Shown piece by piece: positions 54,186 to 61,172 of a DNA stretch of 63,598 nucleotides (its first letter is position 1; every line of letters starts with the position of its first letter). A model generated the notes under the pieces. That model was not told the origin of the DNA. It saw only the letters and a program-made list of their open reading frames with translations, and searched no databases. A program made the translations under genes and the position numbers. This DNA comes from Acidimicrobiaceae bacterium (lineage in GTDB: Bacteria; Actinomycetota; Acidimicrobiia; Acidimicrobiales; UBA8592). The DNA lies in contig JAHECR010000020.1 in NCBI GenBank assembly GCA_024641655.1, forward strand, positions 1 through 63,598. The letters run 5' to 3'.

Positions 54186-54653
54186 ATGTTGCGCGTCGGC
54201 GATCCAGCACCCGCATTTGCGCTGCCCGATCAGCACGGGACGGTGATACACCTCCGGGATCTCCAGGGTCGGTGGGTGCTGCTGTGGTGGTACCCCAAGG
54301 CGGCGACGCCCGGCTGAACGGTCGAAGGCCAGACTCTGCGTGACAGGGTCGACGAGTTCGAGGCGCTCGGCGCGTCGGTCGTGGGTGCGTCCTTCGACAC
54401 CATCGAGGAGAACCGCCAGTTCGCGGACGACCAGGAGTTCTCGTTTCCCCTCCTCAGCGACCCTGACCGTTGGGTCGGGACGGCATTCGGGGTGGCGCGG
54501 CCCCCCTCGGACAAGTTCGCGGCCTTCCCCCGGCGGATGAGCTTCCTCATCGACCCCCAGGGCATCATCGCAGCGGTCTACGACGTTACGGACGTTGCGG
54601 CCCATGCCGACGCCGTGCTCGCCGATCTGCGAAACGCTCTCGGCGGGCAATGA
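54186..54653 (+). CDS. Peroxiredoxin (Bcp/PrxQ-type), probable selenoprotein with in-frame TGA
   Basis: 155 residues if TGA at 54315-54317 (codon 44) is read as selenocysteine. The flanking sequence is Y-P-K-A-A-T-P-G-[U]-T-V-E-G-Q, aligned exactly with the T-P-G-C-T active site of Bcp/PrxQ peroxiredoxins, so Sec would be the peroxidatic residue. The frame continues unbroken to 54653 with normal peroxiredoxin sequence (A-S-F-D, then F-P-L-L-S-D). A SECIS-like hairpin starts 14 nt after the TGA. No Cys is present elsewhere, so a resolving Cys is lacking. Alternatives: a Cys-to-stop mutation (pseudogene) or a sequencing error. It reduces peroxides. Confidence 0.82.
54332..54350 (+). promoter_or_regulatory. 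SECIS-like hairpin downstream of the in-frame TGA
   Basis: GACUCUG pairs with CAGGGUC in a 7-bp stem (54332-54338 and 54344-54350, one G-U pair), closed by a 5-nt loop CGUGA at 54339-54343. The loop begins 22 nt after the TGA and has G at its second position. This agrees with the general bacterial SECIS model, in which the apical loop lies roughly 16-37 nt downstream and carries an early G. It lies within the coding sequence, as bacterial SECIS elements do. Confidence 0.7.
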
Positions 54654-54710
54654 GGAGCGCGAGCTCAGCGATGCGAGGTGGTCGCGACCCCTCGGTGGAC
54701 GGGCTGATCG

Positions 54711-55508
54711 ATGACTGACCCGACGCGCATCGTCGGCTTGATCCCCAGTGCGGGTCTGCCGTACACGACCCGTGCCGATCCTCGGCCGGTCGATGCCGCC
54801 GCGGATGCCGCCGAGCTGCGGGCCCGGGCTTCAGCGGTCAATCGCGGAGCTGCCCGCGCCGCGGTCCTCGGCATCAACGACGGCCTGGTCACCAACGTAT
54901 GCCTCATCCTCGCGGTCGTCGGCGCTTCTTCCGAGCCGAGCGCGGTGCGCATCGCCGGTCTGGCCAGCCTCATCGCCGGCGCGTTCTCGATGGCCGCCGG
55001 CGAGTGGATCAGCGTGCGGAGCCAACTCGAGCTCTATCAGGGAGTGGTGGCCGAGCTGCGTCGCCTGACGGCGCGCAACCCTCGCTTGATCCTCGATGAG
55101 CTCGCCGGGGCCCTCATGGAGCAAGGCCTCGCGACCGACACCTCGCATCGGGTCGCGGCCGAGCTCCCCCTCGACGAGGAGCACTTCATCGAGTTCTCGT
55201 CGCGAAACCTCTTCGGAGTCGACCCCGGCGAGCTGGGCTCGCCGTGGGTATCCGCGGTCTCGTCGTTCGGCCTGTTCACCGTAGGCGCCATCGTCCCGCT
55301 CAGCCCCTGGTTCTTCACCGAAGGTGCCACGGCGGTCACCGTGTCGGTCGTGGCTACCGCCGTGGCATCGATCTTCGTGGGCGGCTGGGTGGCCCGCACG
55401 GCGAGCCGGCCCGTCTGGACCGGGGCGCTGCGACAACTGGCCATCGTTGTTGCCGCCTCCGCCGTCACCTACGGCATCGGGGAACTCTTCGGCACCGCAA
55501 TCTCGTGA
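54711..55508 (+). CDS. VIT1/CCC1-family iron/manganese transporter
   Basis: 265 residues from ATG 54711. VIT1/CCC1 pattern: A-A-V-L-G-I-N-D-G-L-V near 50-60, then A-G-A-F-S-M-A-A-G-E-W-I-S near 89-101, with five hydrophobic segments and a soluble acidic loop (about 105-175). The family moves Fe2+ or Mn2+ by proton antiport. It starts 57 nt after the peroxiredoxin stop on the same strand; metal handling and peroxide removal could be co-regulated, though this is inference. Confidence 0.88.
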   Translation: MTDPTRIVGLIPSAGLPYTTRADPRPVDAAADAAELRARASAVNRGAARAAVLGINDGLVTNVCLILAVVGASSEPSAVRIAGLASLIAGAFSMAAGEWISVRSQLELYQGVVAELRRLTARNPRLILDELAGALMEQGLATDTSHRVAAELPLDEEHFIEFSSRNLFGVDPGELGSPWVSAVSSFGLFTVGAIVPLSPWFFTEGATAVTVSVVATAVASIFVGGWVARTASRPVWTGALRQLAIVVAASAVTYGIGELFGTAIS

Positions 55509-55681
55509 CTCTCGCCGCCCAGTTACCGTCTCGTCGCCGGGCGGCTCAAGCTGGTGAGGCACCTGACGGCGCTCCTCCACCCCACGGTGCTGGTGATCAG
55601 GACCCAGATCCACGCCGAACCCGCCGCTTTGCCATGAGCGCCGGCTCAGCACAACGACGCCACTGCCTCCCGACTAGCTTT

Positions 55682-55701
55682 ACGTACGACAATGTGTACG
55701 T
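55682..55701. promoter_or_regulatory. Inverted-repeat operator candidate
   Basis: ACGTAC (55682-55687) and GTACGT (55696-55701) form a 6-bp inverted repeat over 8 nt. It lies 21 nt before the ATG of the limonene-epoxide-hydrolase-like gene and resembles a TetR-class operator. The spacer contains GACAAT, a possible -10 box. Confidence 0.45.
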
Positions 55702-55722
55702 GAAGCGTCGGAGGTCGGACAC

Positions 55723-56130
55723 ATGGCGGCGAAGGATCTGGTCCAGGAGTTCTGCGATCTGATGGCGAAACGTGACGCCGAGGCGTTGCGGCCGCTCCTC
55801 GCCGACGACGCCGTCTACCAGAACACCGGCATGCCCGCGACCGTCGGGGCCGACGCAGTCGTCGCGAACCTGGCTGGCCAGTTCGGCGCGTTCCCCGATT
55901 CCTACGAATACCGCATGCAACACATCGTCGCCGACGGTGACGTCGTCATGACCGAACGGCTCGACATGATCAAGAGCCCCGACGGCACCCTCCACGGCGT
56001 GCCGGTGATGGGCACCTTCATCGTCACCAACGACAAGATCAGCCGCTGGACCGACTACTGGGACACCTCGCTACCGGCGAAGATGATGCAGGGCGAGGAC
56101 TACTCCACACTCGTCCCCTCGTCGTACTGA
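55723..56130 (+). CDS. Limonene-1,2-epoxide hydrolase-like protein
   Basis: 135 residues, the usual length. NTF2-like cone fold. The active-site set of limonene epoxide hydrolase is present with correct spacing: Tyr32-x-Asn34, Arg79-x-Asp81, and Asp111. In the family these position a water to open the epoxide directly, without a covalent intermediate. Substrates may be terpene or steroid epoxides. An inverted-repeat operator candidate lies upstream. The 214-nt region before it holds no gene. Confidence 0.85.
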   Translation: MAAKDLVQEFCDLMAKRDAEALRPLLADDAVYQNTGMPATVGADAVVANLAGQFGAFPDSYEYRMQHIVADGDVVMTERLDMIKSPDGTLHGVPVMGTFIVTNDKISRWTDYWDTSLPAKMMQGEDYSTLVPSSY

Positions 56131-56345
56131 CGGTCCGCTGGGGGACGCCCGACACTCGCAGCAAGGCGCCTGCGGCAACGTCGGGCAGTCGGAGCGGGGC
56201 ACCTGCGATCGGTTTCGTAAGCGAGGCCGCCAGGTCACCGGCCAGCGACAGGTGACGGCGGCCGGCCGGAAAGGGCCGCGGGCTCGGTGCACTAGTGTGG
56301 CAGGCGCCGTTGCGTTCGCTCGACCCGATCCTCCTGGAGGTGCCC

Positions 56346-56771
56346 ATGGCCCCGGCGATCACGGTGGATCACCTGTACAAGTCCTACGGCGACACCGTTG
56401 CCGTCGACGACTTGTCCTTCGAGGTCGAGCCAGGAGAGATCTAACACCTCTGTGACCGCGTCGCGGTTGTGGATCAGGGCAAGCTGGTCGCGCTCGACAC
56501 GCCACAGGGCCTGATCGACGGGCTGGGGCTGCGGTCCGTCGTGCGCTTCACCGTTGATCGACCCGATGTGAGTTGGCTCGAGCGGCTCGACGTGGTCGAA
56601 TCGTTGACGCGCCACGGCGATGCGGTGGAGATCCGGGGCTCAGGCCCGGTGCTGGCACTCGTCGCGGCCGAGCTCGTCGCTGATGGCATCGCCCCGCTCG
56701 ACCTGCGGGTCGACCGCCCCGCGGTCGAGGACGCGTTCTTGGCGCTGACCGGCCGCACGGTCAGGGCCTGA
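56346..56771 (+). pseudogene. ABC exporter ATPase with core deleted and stop at junction
   Basis: Codons 1-32 are the start of a DrrA-type ABC ATPase (L-Y-K-S-Y-G-D, E-V-E-P-G-E-I). Then TAA at 56442-56444 is followed in the same frame by H-L-C-D-R-V-A-V-V-D-Q-G-K-L-V-A, the region after the H-loop, and by the family's C-terminal domain. Walker A, signature and Walker B, about 170 residues, are missing. It cannot hydrolyse ATP. The permease downstream is intact, so the exporter is broken unless this is an assembly error. The 215-nt region upstream (56131-56345) shows no gene. Confidence 0.85.
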
Positions 56772-56777
56772 TCGGTG

Positions 56778-57542
56778 ATGCGCGGCTACCTCGCCCTCAC
56801 CAGGGCGGAGTTCAGACTGTTCCGAAGGGAACCGTTTTCGATCGTCTTCGTTCTCGCATTCCCGCTCATGATGATGGCGCTGCTGTCGTCGGTCTTCGGA
56901 AACGACCAGGCGGACGCCAACGACGTCGAGAACGGCATGCTGGTCTGGCGCTGGGTGACTCCGGCGAACTACTACACCGCCGCCTCGGTGGCCGTCATCG
57001 TCGCTGCCCTCGGGTTGATGACGCTGCCGATCACCCTCGCCGGATACCGGGAGCAAGGCATCTTGCGCCGGTTCCGCGCGTCGTCGGTGTCGACAGGAGC
57101 GCTGGTAGCGGCGCAACTCAGCCTGGCCTTGGCCACCTTCGTTGCCGGGACGGTCGTGATGGGCGCGGTGGCATGGGTCGCGTACGACGCGATGTTGCCC
57201 GACGACGCGATCGGCGTCGCGTTCGCGCTGGTGGTTGGAACCGCAACGTTCGGCTCGATCGGGCTCCTGTTCGCAGCCGTCATCAAAACGAGTCGATCAG
57301 CGCAAGGCATCGGCTTGTTGGTCTTCTTCATGCTGTGGCTGATATCGGGCACTGCTCCGCCGCGTGCGGTCTTGCCCGGCGGCCTTCGCGACGTCGGTGG
57401 AGCGCTCCCACTGTCCCGCCTCGTCACTGCGATCCAGGACCCCTGGTTCGGGTTCGGCTGGAACAGCACTGATCTCATGATGCTCGTGGGCTACGCGCTC
57501 GCTGCGGGCGCGCCGGCTGTGTGGTTGTTCCGGCGGAGCTGA
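56778..57542 (+). CDS. ABC-2-type permease (DrrB-like)
   Basis: 254 residues from ATG 56778 (GTG at 56775 also possible). Six hydrophobic segments, with the ABC-2 pattern F-x-R-E-P-F-S near 15-21, and a late P-L-S-R-L-V near 212. DrrB-type permeases pair with DrrA ATPases to export drugs or lipids. Its partner gene 7 nt upstream has lost its nucleotide-binding core, so it may now be non-functional or borrow another ATPase. Confidence 0.87.
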   Translation: MRGYLALTRAEFRLFRREPFSIVFVLAFPLMMMALLSSVFGNDQADANDVENGMLVWRWVTPANYYTAASVAVIVAALGLMTLPITLAGYREQGILRRFRASSVSTGALVAAQLSLALATFVAGTVVMGAVAWVAYDAMLPDDAIGVAFALVVGTATFGSIGLLFAAVIKTSRSAQGIGLLVFFMLWLISGTAPPRAVLPGGLRDVGGALPLSRLVTAIQDPWFGFGWNSTDLMMLVGYALAAGAPAVWLFRRS

Positions 57543-57637
57543 ACGGCAGTCCCCTGCTCGACGAGCGCGCCTGCCCGGACCACAGGCCAGCGGGCGTCCC
57601 CTCAGCTTCCCATCGAGGCCGCCGGTCGGCCGGTCGT

Positions 57638-57659
57638 CGCCGTCGTCACGCAGACGGCG
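57638..57659. terminator. Hairpin between convergent permease and glycosyltransferase genes
   Basis: CGCCGTC (57638-57644) pairs with GACGGCG (57653-57659), a 7-bp stem with an 8-nt loop. It lies in the gap between two converging genes, directly before the stop of the glycosyltransferase, and is a candidate bidirectional terminator. Confidence 0.55.
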
Positions 57660-58814
57660 TCAGGGTTGCAGCATCGTTCCGCCGCCGGAGAGCGGTACCC
57701 GACGGCCCCGCCACTCGATCGCCTCGTCGCGGCTTGCGAGGCGCTCCGAGTTGACCAGGGTTGCGCCCCAGAAGACGGTTGCGACCGGATGCAACGGGAC
57801 GGTCCACAGCGGGTCGCGGCCGACCAGGGACGTCGCGACCCTCGCCACCAGGATCAGCACGACCTGCACGACCACCACGTCGGAGACCTCGCCGTCGACA
57901 AGGCCTTGGGCGAGCCGGAGGAACGGAAGGACGAGCATCGGCACGAGCACCACAGAGGTCACGAATGCGAGCACCGCGCTCGACTCGAGCGCTCCGAACG
58001 CGTTCTTGGAGAAACCGTTCCAGATCCCCCGGGTATCGGCATACCAACGGGTCGTCGCCACCCGTGAGCCATTCACCAGGCGGACCCGTCCGCCACTCGC
58101 TTTGATGGCCCTGCAGAGCTTCACGTCGTCGACGACCTCGCCCCTGCGGGCCGCGTGCCCGCCGACCTGGTCGTACGAGTCGGCCCGCACGACGAGGAAC
58201 GGACCCAGCGCCAGGGCGATCCGCGGGAACCAACGGGAGTGCATGACGAGCACGGGGAAGAGTGCGAGCAGTGCGTGGTTCACCATGGGCAACAGCACCG
58301 CCTGGGCCGCCGTCCGGTACTCGGCGGCAACGAGGTACGAGACGAGGTCGGCCCGGTGCCAGGCCAGGGCGTCCACCGCGCCGCGTACTGCCTCCGGTTC
58401 CAAACGGGTGTCGGCGTCGACAAAGCACAACAGCGAGCCGCTGGCGCGCTGCGAGAGCTGATGACAGGCCCAGTTCTTGCCGGTCCAGCCATCGGGCAGC
58501 GGCTGGCCGGACAAGACGGTGAGGCGCGGGTCGACGATGGCTGCCGCGAGCGTGTAGGTGTCATCTTCGGAGCAATCGTCCAACACGATCACCTCGACGC
58601 CGATGCCGGTTTGACCCAGGACGGCTCGGAGACAGTCTTCAATGCACTCTGACTCGTTACGGGCGGGGATGAGCACGCTCACGAGAGGCAGATCGTCGTC
58701 GCGACGCGCTGGCGCCGATCGAGGCACATGGAGCGCGACGAGATTGACCGCGAGCATCACCAGCATCGCCGCCGCCATGAAGACGATGCCCGGGCCGACG
58801 AGGACCTCGATCAC
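57660..58814 (-). CDS. Glycosyltransferase family 2 membrane protein
   Basis: 384 residues from GTG 58814. An N-terminal hydrophobic segment (about 7-26) is followed by a GT2 domain (V-S-V-L-I-P-A-R-N-E near 42-51, D-D-C-S-E-D near 75-80, F-V-D-A-D-T near 128-133 for metal/nucleotide binding). Three to four C-terminal helices come after. It resembles carotenoid/hopanoid-type glycosyltransferases (CrtQ-like), but the acceptor is unknown. GTG overlaps the PlsY stop by 4 nt (GTGA), so translation is coupled. Confidence 0.86.
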   Translation of the reverse strand: MIEVLVGPGIVFMAAAMLVMLAVNLVALHVPRSAPARRDDDLPLVSVLIPARNESECIEDCLRAVLGQTGIGVEVIVLDDCSEDDTYTLAAAIVDPRLTVLSGQPLPDGWTGKNWACHQLSQRASGSLLCFVDADTRLEPEAVRGAVDALAWHRADLVSYLVAAEYRTAAQAVLLPMVNHALLALFPVLVMHSRWFPRIALALGPFLVVRADSYDQVGGHAARRGEVVDDVKLCRAIKASGGRVRLVNGSRVATTRWYADTRGIWNGFSKNAFGALESSAVLAFVTSVVLVPMLVLPFLRLAQGLVDGEVSDVVVVQVVLILVARVATSLVGRDPLWTVPLHPVATVFWGATLVNSERLASRDEAIEWRGRRVPLSGGGTMLQP

Positions 58815-59416
58815 CGCTGCAGTCCCCGCGACCTGTCCCACCCGGTGATCGCCTCGACGCGACGCATCCGACTCTCGTCGAGCACCCGCTTGAGACCGGT
58901 GAGCGCGAACAAAAGCACGACCGTCACCAGGACCGACCACGCAACTCCGGTGAAGGGCGCGGCCAAGATCGCGATGACAATGGCGCCAGCGGCGGTGGGC
59001 ATGAAGCGCCTCGAAGAGCCCCACGCGACCGCTGCCCCAGCACCGCCCACTGCTGCGGCCCAGGGCATGACGACGGCTGCGAAGCCGCCGACGGCGGACA
59101 GCCCCTTGCCACCGACGAAGCCCAACCAGATCGGGAACGCGTGACCGGCGAGAACAGCTATGCCGGCCAGTAGGAGCTCCGGCGCAGGTCGGCCGACGAC
59201 GAGGGCAGCCACCAACGCTCCCTTTGCGAAGTCCGCGGCGAAGGTGACGATGCCCCAGAACGCACCGACGACGTGGAACACGTTGCGCGCGCCGACGTTT
59301 CCCTCGCCCGCCTGGCGCAGGTCGACGCCGGCCACGAATCGAGCGACCAGGTACGGCGCTGGGATCGAGCCGACGAGATACGCGACGGCCACGATTGCCA
59401 GCACGTCGATCCCCAT
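58811..59416 (-). CDS. plsY: PlsY-like glycerol-3-phosphate acyltransferase
   Basis: 201 residues from ATG 59416 with GGGGAGGGGAGG upstream. PlsY pattern: L-V-G-S-I-P-A-P-Y-L near 14-23, G-N-V-G-A-R-N-V near 38-45 (family GSxNxGAxN motif with Val in place of the usual residue), and G-H-A-F-P-I-W-L-G-F near 90-99 followed by G-G-K-G. Five or so helices. The family acylates glycerol 3-phosphate with acyl phosphate. It is coupled to the glycosyltransferase, hinting at a glycolipid pathway. Confidence 0.85.
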   Translation of the reverse strand: MGIDVLAIVAVAYLVGSIPAPYLVARFVAGVDLRQAGEGNVGARNVFHVVGAFWGIVTFAADFAKGALVAALVVGRPAPELLLAGIAVLAGHAFPIWLGFVGGKGLSAVGGFAAVVMPWAAAVGGAGAAVAWGSSRRFMPTAAGAIVIAILAAPFTGVAWSVLVTVVLLFALTGLKRVLDESRMRRVEAITGWDRSRGLQR

Positions 59417-59655
59417 GGCCTCCCCTCCCCTGGCGGGCACAGCACACGCCCAGCAGCGTGGCAGGGGCCATCCTCGCACAAGCGAGCGTCTGGCCAGCGA
59501 CCCGGGTGGAGGCCGAACCTTCGGTTGTGTTGGTTGACCGCGACAAACGCGGCGCACCACCTCTGTCCTGCATCCCCCACCGCCTCGAAGCGCGAGCCCA
59601 CTTCCCCGGCCTCGATGTTCACGACCGAGCCGGGAAGATTCGCGCCGTCCCGCCT

Positions 59656-59735
59656 CGCTACTCGATGCGCATCCCCGAGATCGCCCGGCTGATCACCAGC
59701 TGCTGGATCTGCTCGGTGCCTTCGAAGATGTCGTG
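59656..59735 (-). pseudogene. Truncated 3' end of an acyl-CoA dehydrogenase gene
   Basis: On the minus strand the sequence reads D-I-F-E-G-T-E-Q-I-Q-Q-L-V-I-S-R-A-I and ends at TAG (59656-59658). This is the C-terminal end of acyl-CoA dehydrogenases (the I-(Y/F)-E-G-T-(S/E)-Q-I-Q motif). Everything before codon Asp is replaced by unrelated DNA from about 59734. It is a remnant, and its break marks the left border of the following region. The 240 nt between PlsY and the remnant (59417-59655) show no gene. Confidence 0.8.
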
Positions 59736-59905
59736 GGACTATCCGGGACTTATCCACTGGTGACCGCTGGCGCCCTTCGTGCGACTTGACCTGCAGAAAC
59801 GTCGACTACAGCTGTCCGCTGCGAACCGCTTCTCATCCCTACTCCGAGACGAAAGTAGGGATGAGAGTAGGGATGGACTCAGCGATGCGGGCCCTGCCGA
59901 CCTAC
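59736..59905. other. Junction region with inverted and direct repeats
   Basis: No gene is seen here. TCTCATCCCTACT (59831-59843) and AGTAGGGATGAGA (59854-59866) form a perfect 13-bp inverted repeat over 10 nt. A further direct copy AGTAGGGATG follows at 59866-59875. The region begins where the acyl-CoA dehydrogenase remnant stops, so it may include a recombination or integration site. No integrase gene is seen next to it. Confidence 0.6.
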
Positions 59906-60649
59906 TCAGCTCGCATCGATCGCGAGCCCGGCGCAGAAGAGAACGAACCCGACGATCCCTCCGGTGAACACCAGACCAGCGCCGAGCATACCGAGGCATC
60001 CGGAGCCAGCAGGACGCTTCGGAGCTCGGCCTCGCTCCGCCGTATCCATCCACCTGGCGAGTTGACCCAGGTCGGACTCCGGCTGCCCGAGGCGGAGGAG
60101 AAGTGTGCTGGCGGTGCTGGTCGGCCGAACAGGCCCCAGCGTTGTCCAGGGGCTCTCGAGTGGCGTCGACACGGCTTCGACGAACTGGCGGGGCTTGTGG
60201 AGGCTGAGCTCGCAGTTGGGCTTCCCGGCGAGGTCGAGGAAGGGCCCCGGACGATCGCGGCGCCGGCCGGAGAACGACAAGTATTGCCAATAGCCGTGTT
60301 GGGGCACGGGACTGATTTCGATGAGTTCGGATCGGTGAACTTCGAGCGGCCGCTTGAGAAGCCAGCGATCGTGGATGACGAGCCGATCGCCGAGCAGTTC
60401 GATCGATGCGGCCCGCGATCGGACCAGTCGCCCACCAGTGTTCCCGAAGATGACTGCGAGCCAAAGCAGTCCCGGGAGTGCGATCACGAGGCCCGATACC
60501 ACGAGCGCTCGAGAGTCTCCGCTCCGCTCCGACGCTGCCACCACGACGCCACCAATGAGGCCAGCGACCATTGCAGCCGCGAGAAGCAGGTACCCGGGCC
60601 CAGCTATGACACGCGCGATCATGCTGCCGGGCAGCTTCAACCCATCCAC
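59906..60649 (-). CDS. Hypothetical membrane protein with PH-like domain
   Basis: 247 residues from GTG 60649 (ATG at 60619 also possible). Two N-terminal hydrophobic segments (about 12-36 and 48-68) precede a soluble beta-rich part (about 78-165), which looks like a bacterial PH domain. A C-terminal helix (about 222-244) follows. No family assigned. It follows the PIN gene on the same strand with a 13-nt gap, so it is probably co-transcribed with the protease/PIN pair. Confidence 0.6.
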   Translation of the reverse strand: MDGLKLPGSMIARVIAGPGYLLLAAAMVAGLIGGVVVAASERSGDSRALVVSGLVIALPGLLWLAVIFGNTGGRLVRSRAASIELLGDRLVIHDRWLLKRPLEVHRSELIEISPVPQHGYWQYLSFSGRRRDRPGPFLDLAGKPNCELSLHKPRQFVEAVSTPLESPWTTLGPVRPTSTASTLLLRLGQPESDLGQLARWMDTAERGRAPKRPAGSGCLGMLGAGLVFTGGIVGFVLFCAGLAIDAS

Positions 60650-60662
60650 GGTGCCACCAGCC

Positions 60663-61172
60663 TCACCCGAGCGCTCCTGGCAGGGGAGTTGCCAACACGA
60701 ACCGCGCTCCCTCAGCCCGGAGCATCTGGAAGGGGTTCATGTGGCGGACGCCGTTGGCGATGGCGGCGTTCGGGATCTTGATCCGGCGTCGGCCGTCGCT
60801 GATGACCTCGTGCGTGACGACGGTGTGCCCTCCAGCCACGGCATGTCCGATAAGGAACGAGTCGGCGGCGGAGGCGAACTCGCTCTTCGCCGCAGCGGCG
60901 TAGTCCGGCGAGTCGTTCGCCCACCGGTTGACCGCCGCAACGGAGGGGATCTCATCAGCGGTGAGCGGGAGGAAGAACGAGCGGTGATCCTTCACCCACT
61001 GAGCGAGATCGTCATCACTGCCGGCCAGCTCGTTGTAGACGGCTTCGACGCTGTGGACGGTCCCGGCGGCGTTGGCCACTTCGAGCCAGTCCCAGAACGC
61101 CGGGCAGAAGTCGAAGCCGTAGTGGTCGTTCTTTGCTCGGATGAAGACGTCCGAGTCGAGCAGGTACGCCAC
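60663..61172 (-). CDS. DUF4411 PIN-fold protein (putative toxin RNase)
   Basis: 169 residues from GTG 61172. The start A-Y-L-L-D-S-D-V-F-I with Asp6 and Asp8, the later V-Y-N-E-L near 48-52, and A-D-S-F-L near 110-114 supply acidic residues of a PIN-like active site. DUF4411 proteins are often encoded next to ImmA/IrrE-type proteases. GTG overlaps the last base of the protease stop codon, so translation is coupled. Probable RNase; target unknown. Confidence 0.8.
   Translation of the reverse strand: MAYLLDSDVFIRAKNDHYGFDFCPAFWDWLEVANAAGTVHSVEAVYNELAGSDDDLAQWVKDHRSFFLPLTADEIPSVAAVNRWANDSPDYAAAAKSEFASAADSFLIGHAVAGGHTVVTHEVISDGRRRIKIPNAAIANGVRHMNPFQMLRAEGARFVLATPLPGALG

Noticed and set aside
54186..54653. 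Peroxiredoxin read as a frameshifted or two-gene locus.
   Set aside because: The parts before and after the TGA are in the same frame and join into one family domain with the TGA exactly at the catalytic Cys position. A frameshift is not needed; only Sec, a point mutation or a base error can explain it.
58815..59573. An N-terminal extension of the glycosyltransferase to about 637 residues.
   Set aside because: That stretch is an out-of-frame shadow of plsY. The glycosyltransferase start is GTG 58814, which overlaps the plsY stop by 4 nt.
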